Origin: Adiantum capillus-veneris | Lineage: Eukaryota > Streptophyta > Polypodiopsida > Polypodiales > Pteridaceae | Length of the DNA: 64,000 nucleotides | Direction: 5' to 3' | NCBI GenBank assembly: GCA_014529385.2 | Contig: CM043963.1 | Span: 105,553,912 to 105,617,911, forward strand | Shown here: in pieces, positions 54,740-64,000 of the stretch | Position numbering within the stretch: the stretch's first letter is position 1 | How the letters are laid out: every line of letters begins with the position of its first letter | Program-made: the position numbers and the translations under genes | Notes under the pieces: model-generated | What the model was told of the DNA's origin: nothing | Databases searched by the model: none | Seen by the model: only the letters and a program-made list of their open reading frames with translations

Positions 54740-56500
54740 ACATGGATAATGATCCATGTTCAACCACATATGGACTTGATCTCTTGGAAGCTTGTTACAG
54801 TCTATGTCCACAAGCCAAATCTTAAATCTTTTTGGATTTGGACTTCTTTTGACAGGTCAAATGTCCAACACTTGGTTTGCACTGTGGGTTTTAGTATGTC
54901 ACTATTTTGCTCCCTTTTGACCCAAATTCGTTGATTTTTTCCCAAAATTGGACTTGGGCATATGTTTCCTTATGTGTGCTCTACTGATATGGAAATTTTT
55001 TGGTCAAGTTGTTATTATGGAAACATAAATCACGATCCATGTTTGGAGGCCAAAATGACTATTCTTGGTACCATTAGAACTAGCATCATTAGTAATTTTT
55101 AGATTTTGATCTTTGGATTAAAAATTAGGTCAATTTTGGCACTTGCTCAGAATGCTTTACATTTTGGGCTTTTAACTTGGTTTTCGATATCCAAATTTAC
55201 TTTTGAAAAAACCACTAGACGCCTTGTGATCTGCTCTAGCTATGGTGCAAGTTTGATCTCGGTCTGTGATAGGGGGACATGGATCACGATCCATGTCCCC
55301 CTTCAGTCAGAATGCATTGAAACTTGGCACACAGCTTGCCCTTGGTCTCTTGATTTTGTCTATATGGTTTTTGTATGGTTTGGACTTGATTTGGTCAATC
55401 AAAAGTAGGTATGTTTTGTGGTTTTCTACTTTGGACTATTTTTGGCCTTTCTGACCCACTTTTTGAACTTTTTTGACAATGCTTCTTTGGAAAGTGTTGT
55501 TCAGAATAGTCTCTGCTATAGGATGATATAGTTTCTATTCAAATATCTATATAGTGGTCATGGATCATGATCCATGTTCCATCACTTTTGGATATGAGCT
55601 GATAGACTCTAATGTTTGTAGCCAGCTCCCCAATTTCTTTTTTGAATTTGAATCAATTTTGCTCAACCAAAAGTGAATTCTACAGTCTGTTGTGACAATT
55701 TCAACAATGTTCTATTTTTGGCTCTTTTGACCACTTTTTGCAACTTTTTGCATATGGTTCTTCTGGGAAAAGTGTTTGTCTATGTCTCAGCTATCTACTA
55801 CTTCAATCTCAGCCAAAAATCTTGATGGGGGACATGGATTGCAATCAATGTTCCATCAAATCTAGACACCAAATTTGACATACTAATTACTTAAAATATT
55901 AGTAGTTTACTTCACCACTTATTTTTGGATTTGGACAACTTTCTGTCAGTCAAAAGTAAGTTTTTTTTGTCTGCTCTGTGATTTTTGACTAGTTTCTGTT
56001 TTTGACACTTTTGACTAACTTTTTTCAAATTTTTACTATGGTGCATTTTGAGAAAGTTGTTCCAAATGGTATCAGCTACCTATTCGTAAAATCTCAGCTC
56101 AAAATGATCAAGGGAGACATGGATCACGATCCATGTTTGACACATTTAAACATAAAATTTAGTCAGTTGTATGCCTGCACTATGTGGATGTCAGATTTTC
56201 ACTTATTTTTCGATTTGGATCTCAAAATCTCAAGATTTGTACAATTCTGTGTCTGAAATCCTTGTTTTTGCTATTTTTGCCCTATCTACAACCAATTCTG
56301 ATGTGATTTTTGAATTTTTCTTTCAAGCAAACATTCTCAGAACAATGTCCCATTGATGCACAGTGTCACTAATCACTTTTCTGCAAAAATGGTCTCTTTG
56401 GGACATGGATCACGATCCAGGATCCTCCAAAAAATCTACTCAAACTTTTCAGATTGCTTCTAAAGAGTCTACTAATACTCTTGATCAACAAATTTTGAAT
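54740..56500. repeat. ~280-bp tandem array, each unit with a palindrome
   Basis: Seven units are marked by versions of ACATGGATCACGATCCATGT starting at 54,740, 55,023, 55,277, 55,558, 55,832, 56,117 and 56,403; spacings are 283, 254, 281, 274, 285 and 286. Between palindromes recur a TTTGGATTTGGA stretch, GGTCAATCAAAAGTA, TTTTGACCACTTTTTG and GAAAGTGTTGTTC-like sequence. Units are strongly diverged elsewhere. The array lies in the leader of element H between the primer-binding site and gag. No ORF in it is convincing. Confidence 0.88.
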
Positions 56501-56950
56501 TTATATCACTTTTTAGTCTCTAACATCAAATTTTTACAATTTTAGAGTTATAGTTGTTTCGGTCCAACTATGATTTTCACCCTTTTTTCCCTTGATCTTT
56601 CAATCCAAACTTTATGGTGGTAGTTTCTACTTACCCTACTCCTAAGTACTAAAATAAAACTAGGAAGAAAAAGAAACAAAGGGTACAAAATAAAGTTGAA
56701 ACAAAAGACAATATAGCACTCTAAAAGCATAGAGAAAATGGAAGAATGAAATTCTTTTGGCTATCTCACTCACAACCCTCTTTACCTCTCGAAAATAGGT
56801 TTAACAAGTCCTTGACTTCTAAACTCTACCAAGCACTAAACCCCGTGTCTAGCTACTTCATTGCTAAGGTGTAAATGGAATGGAAAGAAAAATCTTCGAA
56901 AAAGAGCGCTCTAAATACGCATTAGGTCACTCACCATTTAAGGATCATTC
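56501..56950 (-). other. Element H leader next to the primer-binding site
   Basis: No coding sequence or repeat recognised; continuous with the array on its left and the primer-binding site on its right. Confidence 0.4.
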
Positions 56951-56984
56951 CTCGCCAACAACGCCAATGTTAACGGGTTGTCAT
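56951..56984 (-). other. Primer-binding site and 5' LTR stub of element H
   Basis: 56,951-56,966 reads TGGCGTTGTTGGCGAG on the minus strand, similar in its start to the Asp-tRNA-type sites of Tat/Athila elements. One base later, 56,968-56,984 (TGTTAACGGGTTGTCAT) would be the last 17 bases of the 5' LTR before element G begins. Confidence 0.5.
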
Positions 56985-57625
56985 TGTGAGCGGGATAGAA
57001 ACACACACAACACCTCTATAATCACCCGACACACAGTCTTGGGATGATACACATACACACTAAGGGGCACCACTTGGCTTACACAACCACCTGGCCGAGA
57101 CAGGGAAGACACCGATGGAGTGAGAGGAGAGAGACTATCCATTTTTCCACTCCACACAGAGACAGATACACACACACACCCAAAAAACTCAGCTCAAAAG
57201 AGGAGAATTTCGGATGTTTAAATACAATTGAGCTTGGTCCAACACCAATGGGGAAAATAGCTCACACAATATGGGTAAAATATGCCAGATACAATCACAA
57301 ATTGGAGCAAAGGCTTCGTTCATATGAGAGACTTACACAACCAAAACAACAAAAAAATTGTGAGAAATTTGGCAAAATGGACAGCGCCATCGCATCCGGA
57401 ACAGCCCAAAATCCCAGTCTACAATGTCAAAGTGCTCAAATCCGACCTCGGATGAGCAGTTTATGGCCAAAATAGGCTCCAAAAACAGCAAAAACTCACT
57501 TGCGGTTGTTCTTCCTCTTCTCTCCACGTTTTTTGTGGTCCTCTCTTAGTTTTTTCAGTTCCCACACTTAGCTTTATTACTTGGGCACCTTTGGCCTTCT
57601 AGTTGACCTCAAACGGACCCCGAAC
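56985..57625 (-). repeat. 3' LTR of element G
   Basis: TGTGAGCGGGATAGAAACAC to CCGAACA, about 641 bp, with CA repeats. Similarity to the other LTR continues about ten bases beyond the proposed end (TGCCAAAAAG), so the true end could be 57,636. No clear polypurine tract follows. Confidence 0.82.
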
Positions 57626-58378
57626 ATGCCAAAAAGTGGCCTCGCAGTACGTAGTTGTTGTCACCCTGGATGGTGAATCCAAGATGCAAGGTGATGAGTC
57701 ACTTGAGTTGTCTCAATTAGTTGGGTTGACTGTGTTATGCAATATTTATTCTTTTGGAGCTCCAAACATGGTGGATGTGTTAGTTGGATATGTCTATGGT
57801 GCATTTTGGTCGATTGGTGACAAATATATGTATGGTGCTATGATGCTTCTTGTGATTTAGGCGATATGATTTTGGCCTTTTGATCCAGGTGGAATGAGCA
57901 TCTCTTTTTTCTGCTGCTGAGCATGAATTCTCTAGCAGGCTAGGGGATGGGGAAATTATGTTAGGAGTTTGTTTTAGAAGAAGTGATTGCGTATATATAC
58001 ATACACATGCATGGTGCATCAAATAAAGGATTTCCCATTTTCTAGAGTCAGGTGGTTACGTGGGACCCACACGTGTACATGTAGGACAGCATGTACATAG
58101 TGCATCGATTTTCATTATCACTAGTACTAGTGTGTTTTTTCTATAATAATGAGGAGTTAGTAGCGCGTAAAACTTCTCGAGGAAGCTATCCGCGGGCTGA
58201 CGACATGAGGTAAGCAAGTGCGTCATATGTCATCTAGTGGCGTCAGGAGGTCGAATGGGGTCAATACTTGCACGTGGGTAAGCGAGGACACAACGTGGGT
58301 GTTTTCTTGTGATAATTATGCAAAAAGGTCATCATGAGAATTGTATTTGGGGTCCACTTCACGTGATTGCGGGATGTA
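57626..58378. other. Element G interior, 3' non-coding part
   Basis: A plus-strand ORF (57,603-57,860) has no domain. Nothing else recognised. Confidence 0.4.
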
Positions 58379-59622
58379 TTATTGGAAGAAGTTGAGTGCC
58401 AGGTGTGTGGATGGATGCAGCATAGAAACAACTTGTAAATCATGCACCCAAGTAGCTAAAAGCATTGTCTCAAGGTAAAGTTGTTGACATCTAAAGCACA
58501 AAAGTATCCCCACGGCACACATATCCCTAGCATAGACATCCATATCTCTGAGTTCCTTGTTGTTGGACTCATATAGGCCAAATCCCTGCTCATCATCATA
58601 AGCATACTCATCATCACACATAACTTCATCCATGTCATAATCATGGCTATCACCACTATCCATAGCTTCTAGCATGGATTCATCAGTCTCCAAGTATATA
58701 AGTCCCTGCTCTAAACCACAATCATGCTCACAAATCTGTTCAATCACTTCACGTGCATCAAAATAGGCTCCACATCCGACAAATCCACAAAATGGCTCTC
58801 AACCTTGCCCTCTTCCATAATTTCCAAGGAACTAGTATCCAAAGATATGTGCTCATCATCAATAACCTCAACCTCACACTCACACAGAGAATCACAAGGT
58901 ACCCAAGTAGCCAATGTATCCTCGTCAAGACTTTCCAATCCTGTATCCAAAGCATTACTCACCTCTTTAGGCTCTTCCATAAACCTGCCAATCTGCAAGA
59001 CCTCTTTACGCTTCACAATAGACCTTGGGAAGAAACGAGAAACATCATAGGATAGGCTATTGTTCACCTGCTTAGGCTTAACCTCATCTTGCATGTCAAA
59101 TCCATCTTGCACATGCGTACCTGTACTGATACGAAGCTCCTCAAGACGCTTACTCTTCCATTCCTTGTGCTTTGCAATGTGTAGCGCATCTTCAAAAGAC
59201 TCGAGTCTCTTCAACTCAACCTTTAACCGCAACCAAGGTGATAAACCATCAACAAAAGAACTTTTGTTCAATGAACAAGGGGGGGTCTCATCCTTAAGAG
59301 CAACACACCAACGAGTCCATAAACCTGTAAAAACTTGTATTTAGGCATCAACACCTTGACAAGAACCTTGCTTAAGAGAATTGAGCTCATTCTATACTGC
59401 ATTTGTATCTTCAAAAACTTGGAAACGCTCTAAAAAAGCTTCTATAAACTTATCAGGACTCAAACCATAAGAAGAAGCCATTGCTTCTTTAGCTTCCAAA
59501 TCCATGAACCAAACACGGGCCTCATCTTTCAAAAGGAATCCAAAAAGTCTCAAAATCTTCTCCTCATCACACATATCATTGCTTATGCATGCCACCTCTA
59601 CTTGCTCCAGAAAGTCCTTCAC
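58379..59622 (-). pseudogene. gag: Gag of element G
   Basis: The capsid core starts at 59,622: FLEQVEVACISNDMCDEEK, RLFGFLLKDEARVWF, FIEAFLERFQVF. After a TAG at 59,392-59,394 it continues in the same frame: SSFVDGLSPWLRLKVELKRL, FEDALHIAKHKEWKSKRLEE (near 59,160). That part is close to F's gag (FKVELKRPVTFKEAVAIARE, KEWKAQRL). The tail is acidic (DVEPIL region, then DSGDSHDYDMDEVMCDDEYA near 58,640) after a frameshift near 58,750. I see no zinc knuckle, protease or pol. Confidence 0.8.
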
Positions 59623-60682
59623 ATCTTCATCACTATTCCGGATAAGAGAAAGCCATGGCTACCCAAGTTTTAATGCGTTGAGAACCCCTTCCACCACAGT
59701 GAAAGAACCCAAACTTTTTACTCAATCCCCAGAAACTTCAATGGAGCTTAACTTTAGATAAGGACAAACACATGCACATCAAATGAGTTTTCATAGTTAA
59801 TCATCGGAATTACCACAGGCAAAGGGGATTCCAATATCTCTCTTAATCTTCTTGGCCCGAACATAAAGGCTATGTGCTGCTGGAAAAAAATCTACCTGGA
59901 CACATGAACATTTATTTGGATTCTTTGTGTTAAATGAAAAGGAGTGAATTGAGGTCTGTTTTGATCATCCATTAAAGCCAACCATGCAGCTCCCAAGAAG
60001 GCACACCTGACTTATTCTCTGATTTTGCTAGAATTTCAACAGTATAACAACATAAATGGCTCAAAGGACCAAAAAACCAGCCATCACAACTTGGAAAAAT
60101 TTTGGCAGAGTTTCCCCAGAAGTAGAGCAGTAAGAACCCAAAATATAGAATGTATATGTATGCATAACCTGACAACAATAGACCCCGAGCATCAAGTAGG
60201 AATCACTAGTACATAGCCTATGGCGAGGTCACGAAAAGGGTACTCCAGCCACGTGTATCACCGAAAGGATCTCACATTTGAGAATCCCCCAGCTCAATAA
60301 AACCTCACGCTATCGACCCTCTCACGAAAGCTTATGCAAATCTCGGGTAGTCAAATCTTAGAAATGACTATCTTCCAGACCAAGTCTCAGAAATGGCTGG
60401 GACTGCCAAATAAAACTAAGTATGGTTCCACAAAGGCGTACAGTGGCAGTATCCACAAGTAACGTACAATACCAGACAATGCGCTCAAACAGGTGCCAAA
60501 TGATGCATACCCACGGCAACTGCAAGTGACTTCCACTTGCCAATGTATCACTCTACTCCAGTTACCTGTACCTGTGTGAATCACCCGTACCTGTCCCTGT
60601 AACCAGTAATATATAATATGCAACCTGTAATCCCGAAGCTGAAGGTACTCGAAGAAGATCCTCCGCGGGGGCGCCAAAAGAA
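59623..60682 (-). other. Leader of element G with primer-binding site
   Basis: Long non-coding leader. At 60,661-60,676 the minus strand reads TGGCGCCCCCGCGGAG, preceded by CTTT and six bases from the LTR end; F has TGGTGCCCCC in the same setting. Confidence 0.65.
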
Positions 60683-61325
60683 TGTGAGCGGGATAGAAAC
60701 ACACAATGCCTCTATAATCACCCGACACACACTCTTGGGTTGATACACACACACACACACACACACACACTAAGGGGCACCACTCGGCTTACACAACCCA
60801 CCTGGCCGAGACAGGTAACACACTGATGGAGTGAGAGGAGAGAGACTATCCATTTTCCCACTCCACACAGAGAGAGACACACACACACACCCAAAAAACT
60901 CAGCTCAAAAGAGGAGAATTTCTGATGTTTAGATACAATTGAGCTTGGGCCAACACCAATGGGGCAAATAGCTCACACAATATGGGTAAAATATGCTAGA
61001 TACAATCACAAATTGGAGCAGAGGGTTCGCTCATAGGAGAGACTTACACAACCAAAATAGCAAAAAAATTGTGAGGAATTTGGCAAAATAGACAGCGCCA
61101 TCGCGTTCGGAACATCCCAAAATCCCAGTCTACAATGGCAAAGTGCTCAAATCCGACCTCGGATGAGAAGTTTATGGCCAAAATAGGCTCCAAAAACAAC
61201 AAAAACTCACTTGCGGTTGTTCTTCCTCTTCTCTCCATGTTTTTTCTGGTTTTTTGAGTTCCCACACTTAGCTTTATTACTTGGGAACCTTTGGCCTTTT
61301 AGTTGACCTCAAACGGACTCCGAAC
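60683..61325 (-). repeat. 5' LTR of element G
   Basis: Matches 56,985-57,625 throughout with scattered substitutions and a longer CA repeat (about 60,743-60,770). Its right edge runs directly into Copia sequence. Confidence 0.85.
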
Positions 61326-61336
61326 ATGCTAAAAAG

Positions 61337-62808
61337 AGTCGAGCTTCCGTCTACTGAGTTGTGGCATTGCTGGCTAGGTCATATTAGCCAAAAAGGAGTG
61401 AGAACTCTAACTTGTTTTGGTACTTACCTGTCTTGTCTTATGTTGAGTTTTCTGTTTATGAGAACTGTATCTATGGCAAACAGACTAGGTCCGTACACTT
61501 ACCATTGGGTCAAAAGCGAGCTGAACCTCTAGATTTAGTACATAGTGATGTTTTGTGGTCCTTTATCAACCAAATATCTAGGGGAGGCCAGCTATTTTGT
61601 GACATTCATAGATGACTCACTCGAAAGGTGTGGGCATATCCTTTGAAACATAAGGATCAAGTTCTTCCTATGTTCCAGAAATTTTTAGCACTCGTTGAGA
61701 ATCAGTCTTGCAAGAAACTCAAGAGGTTGCGGACTGACAACGGTGGAGAGTATGTCTCCAAGGAGCTTGACAATTTCTGTGCTAAAAGGGGGATTAAAAG
61801 GCAGTTTACTGCAACATACACGCTAGCTCAGAATGGAGTTGCTGAGCGCATGAATCGTACGATTCAGGAAAGAGTCATAGCCATGCTTTCTAGGGCAAAT
61901 CTCATACAAGGCTTTTGGGTAGAAGTCGTGTTGACCGCAATGCACATTATAAATCGTTCGCTTAGTACGCCATTGAATTATGAGATTCCAAAAGAATTAT
62001 GGTCTAAGCGTTAGCCCCACTATGACCATCTACGTGTTTTTGGTTGTGAAGCTTATGCTCACGTGCCTAAACAACTTTGACAGAAGTTAGAGCCAAAGTC
62101 ACACAAATGTATTTGCATTGGATATGGTGCAGATGGAGAGATGGGATATTGTCTCTGGCACCCGGAATCTTGTCGAGTCATCCGTAGTTCAGATATTATT
62201 TTCAATGAGTCGAAGATGCATAAACAACCTATCAAGGAAATAGAGATTCGGAGAGTCACTTTTGAGGATATTGCCTCCGAGACAGTGAAATCAATTCAAT
62301 GGGCTAGTGATGTACCTTCCACTAGCAATGCTCCAGAGTTAGCGAATAGCAATGGTCAAGGAGAGACGGTCTACTAGAGTGTCTCGTCCACCTGCGTGTT
62401 TTGAGCCAAGTCTTGATTACATCATGTTGACCGATTGCGGTGAGTGAAGCTGCTACCAAGAAGCCATGATGGCAGATGATGTGGTGAAGTGGGAGCAGAC
62501 TATGGAATCTGTGTATAACTCAATTCTGGCTAATGACACTTGGGACTTGGTAGAACTGCCAAATGATGCGAAAGCTTTATCTTGCAAATGGGTTTACAAG
62601 AAGAAATTTACCTCAGGTGATCCAAATCCAAAGTACAAGGCTAGACTTGTCGCCAAAAGGTTTAAACAACAAAAGGGAGTCGATTTTGATGAAATCTTCT
62701 CGCGTGTGGTCAAGATGACAACGTTAGAACCGTACTTGGTCTTGTAGCGATTGAGGACGTGGAACTTGTCCAAATGGATGTGAAGACAACATTTCTTCAC
62801 GGGGATCA
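61337..62808 (+). pseudogene. Ty1/Copia pol fragment: pre-integrase, integrase, RT start
   Basis: ELWHCWLGHISQKGVRTL (61,350-61,410) is the Copia gag-pre-integrase motif. ENCIYGKQTRS and PLDLVHSDVLW (near 61,545) give the first Asp; RTDNGGEYVSKELDNFC (near 61,735) the second; NGVAERMNRTIQERV (near 61,850) the Glu. The integrase tail (GYGADGEMGYCLW) follows. RT begins with WDLVELPNDAKALSCKWVYK (near 62,545) and reaches LVQMDVKTTFLHGDH before stopping at 62,808. Order integrase before RT is diagnostic of Copia. Frameshifts near 61,410 and 61,580-61,615, a stop near 62,012 and others show decay. Both ends are cut, by G at left and H-type gag at right. Confidence 0.9.
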
Positions 62809-64000
62809 TTAGCTTGGCAACTTAGCTCGTTTGCAAAGTTTGCCTCTCTCACTTGTTTCCAAAATTCATTGTAATCCTCATCTCTTCCGTAAGACCTCTG
62901 TATGACTGGATGAAAACTCTCTATCTCCTGATCGGTTGTGTTCAATACTATGCGGTCATCCTTGTATGTATTTTCAGGTTTTTGTGCATTGGGAGTCTTT
63001 TCAGCTACCCGTGAAATGATAGTCTCTTGCTGAATTGGGTTTTCCGTTCCACAATTCATTGTTTCTCTTGGTGGTTCTAATAAGGCTTGTGCAGTCTCGA
63101 TCATTCTCTGGCACATTTCAAGTCTCTGCTTTTCCAATTCCGCGTTTGGGTATGTCATCCACCTCTGTTCTTGTGTTTGGTTGTTCTTTAACCTAGCTTC
63201 GTAAGCTCTCATCAGTGCGTCCAATGGTTCGTGTACTTTGTCGACTAGCACTGATCCCCCTGAGCTTAAGCTCGTTGTTTATTTAATACTCTTTTGTTTC
63301 GTTCTTTCTGGGCTCATCTCTCGTTTCCCGTTTTGACTCTCAAGTTTTTCTAATCTATCTTTAGTTCGCTTTAGTTCCTCAGCTAGAATAGCGTCTTCAC
63401 GTTCTTTTCTCAACTTCATGCGTGCTTTTCTAGCTTTCCATGTGTTTCTCTGACTCCGCGGTCCTTGACTAACCACTTCAGTCGCTAACTTTCCATTCTC
63501 AGGTTCTCTAGTGGTTTTCTTAGCTTGAGCTCTAGTAACAACTTGCGTTGGTATCAGAGTTTCATTTTCAGACCCACTGCTGGTAGGAATAGTTTCTAGC
63601 ATATTCAATGTCGTCTTTTGCACTTTGTTTGGATTCTTTGAACAATCCTCAATGAAGTGAGTAACCCCACACTCAGTGCAATAAGAGTTAATTCTAATGA
63701 TTTCCGTATGTGGACAAACATTCATCAGATGGTCACCTCCACACTTGTAACAGGGTCCTAGTGCTGGTCTTGGTCCCATTTGATTCGTCCTTTGTGGATA
63801 GGATGGTCTTTGTCCTATTAACCCTCCATGAGCTATGAACATCAATGTTCTTGCGTCCAAATTGTATCTCTCTTCATCAGAAGCACTTGTAACTGTTGGT
63901 ATTCCAACATTCCCAATCATGCCCCATGGTTCTGGTTGTTTGGGTTCTTCTGGTGGGTAATACACAATTGGAGACATGTGTGCACCAGATTCTTCATAAT
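62809..64000 (-). pseudogene. gag: H-type Gag, second copy (H2), runs off the window
   Basis: From the right edge: RYNLDARTLMFIAHGG, zinc knuckle CYKCGGDHLMNVC (near 63,740), second knuckle CTECGVTHFIEDC (near 63,660), TQVVTRAQAKKTTRE (near 63,540), then a Lys/Arg/Glu-rich helix likely to form a coiled coil (REREDAILAEELKRT-like, 63,300-63,420). A TAA at 63,279-63,281 is the only stop; the same frame continues as SGGSVLVDKVHEPLDALMRA through QRMIETAQALLEPP to about 62,809. There it is joined to Copia sequence, so the C-terminus is missing. Both knuckles have CX2CX3HX4C spacing. It is better preserved than the 52.6-54.6 kb copy. Confidence 0.75.

Larger units (their letters stand above)
40129..56984 (-). 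mobile_element. Gag-only LTR element H, interrupted by element E
   Basis: Proposed limits: 3' LTR at 40,129-40,555, interior 40,556-42,061 and 50,969-56,967, primer-binding site at 56,951-56,966, and a 17-bp stub of the 5' LTR at 56,968-56,984 cut by element G. E sits inside with a clean target duplication. The interior encodes a decayed gag (52.6-54.6 kb) and has about 2.8 kb after it without any protease, RT or integrase motif. A second copy of its gag is at the right end of the window. Confidence 0.5.
56985..61325 (-). mobile_element. Gag-only LTR element G (non-autonomous)
   Basis: Two similar LTRs (56,985-57,625; 60,683-61,325) in the same orientation, a primer-binding site beside the right one, and a 3-kb interior with only gag. 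No target duplication found. Gag and primer-binding site resemble those of element F, so G is probably a non-autonomous partner of the Tat branch. Confidence 0.78.

Noticed and set aside
54740-56500. Transcription terminators or tRNA genes suggested by the hairpins
   Set aside because: Stems lack tRNA arms and promoter boxes, and they recur as part of a tandem unit.
57603-57860. 85-codon ORF at the edge of G's left LTR
   Set aside because: Begins inside the LTR, antisense to gag, no recognisable domain.

Overview
The window looks like nuclear DNA of a land plant with a large, retrotransposon-rich genome. It holds Ty3/Gypsy chromoviruses with C-terminal chromodomains, a Tat-type Gypsy element with two RNase H domains, a Ty1/Copia fragment, primer-binding sites of the plant form TGGTATCAGAGC, and plant telomere-like TTTAGGG motifs. 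I could not place the clade. I found no rRNA, tRNA or CRISPR, and no intact host gene. The only candidate host sequences are a broken peptidase-like reading frame at 29-30.4 kb and an unassigned ORF near 23.3 kb.

Layout, left to right. 1-4.85 kb: plus-strand chromovirus A (pol with five stops, 3' LTR), entering from outside the window. 4.85-6.87 kb: LTR pieces and a pol scrap (C2). 6.87-9.0 kb: minus-strand gag-protease element B, with an LTR carrying telomere-like repeats. 9.2-13.2 kb: minus chromovirus C. 13.2-20.46 kb: minus chromovirus D, which shares one chimeric LTR with C. 20.46-23.25 kb: a plus-strand gag scrap, then LTR plus integrase tail of a second D-family copy (D2). 23.25-25.2 kb: spacer with a run of 33 G and a plus-strand LTR piece. 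25.2-27.7 kb: B2, a second gag-protease element. 28.55-29.09 kb: tandem repeat. 29.07-30.42 kb: peptidase-like remnant. 32.04-40.13 kb: Tat-type element F with both LTRs. 40.13-56.98 kb: gag-only element H, interrupted by chromovirus E (42,062-50,968). E has 1,590-bp LTRs that look almost identical and a TGTTC target duplication. H's leader carries a ~280-bp tandem array with a recurring palindrome (54.7-56.5 kb). 56.99-61.33 kb: gag-only LTR element G. 61.34-62.81 kb: Ty1/Copia scrap. 62.81 kb to the end: second copy of the H-type gag (H2).

How it fits together. No element has an intact gag-pol, so none could move on its own as written. Three groups (B/B2, G, H) carry gag or gag-protease but no polymerase and would need enzymes from others. 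G shares gag similarity and a similar primer-binding site with F, so F relatives are its likely helper. E inserted very recently by LTR identity although its pol is broken. Nested insertion, deletion and recombination between LTRs explain most junctions. Many premature stops in A, B, C and D are TAG at glutamine positions, as expected from C-to-T change at methylated CAG sites. Domain calls come from reading motifs; no database search was run.
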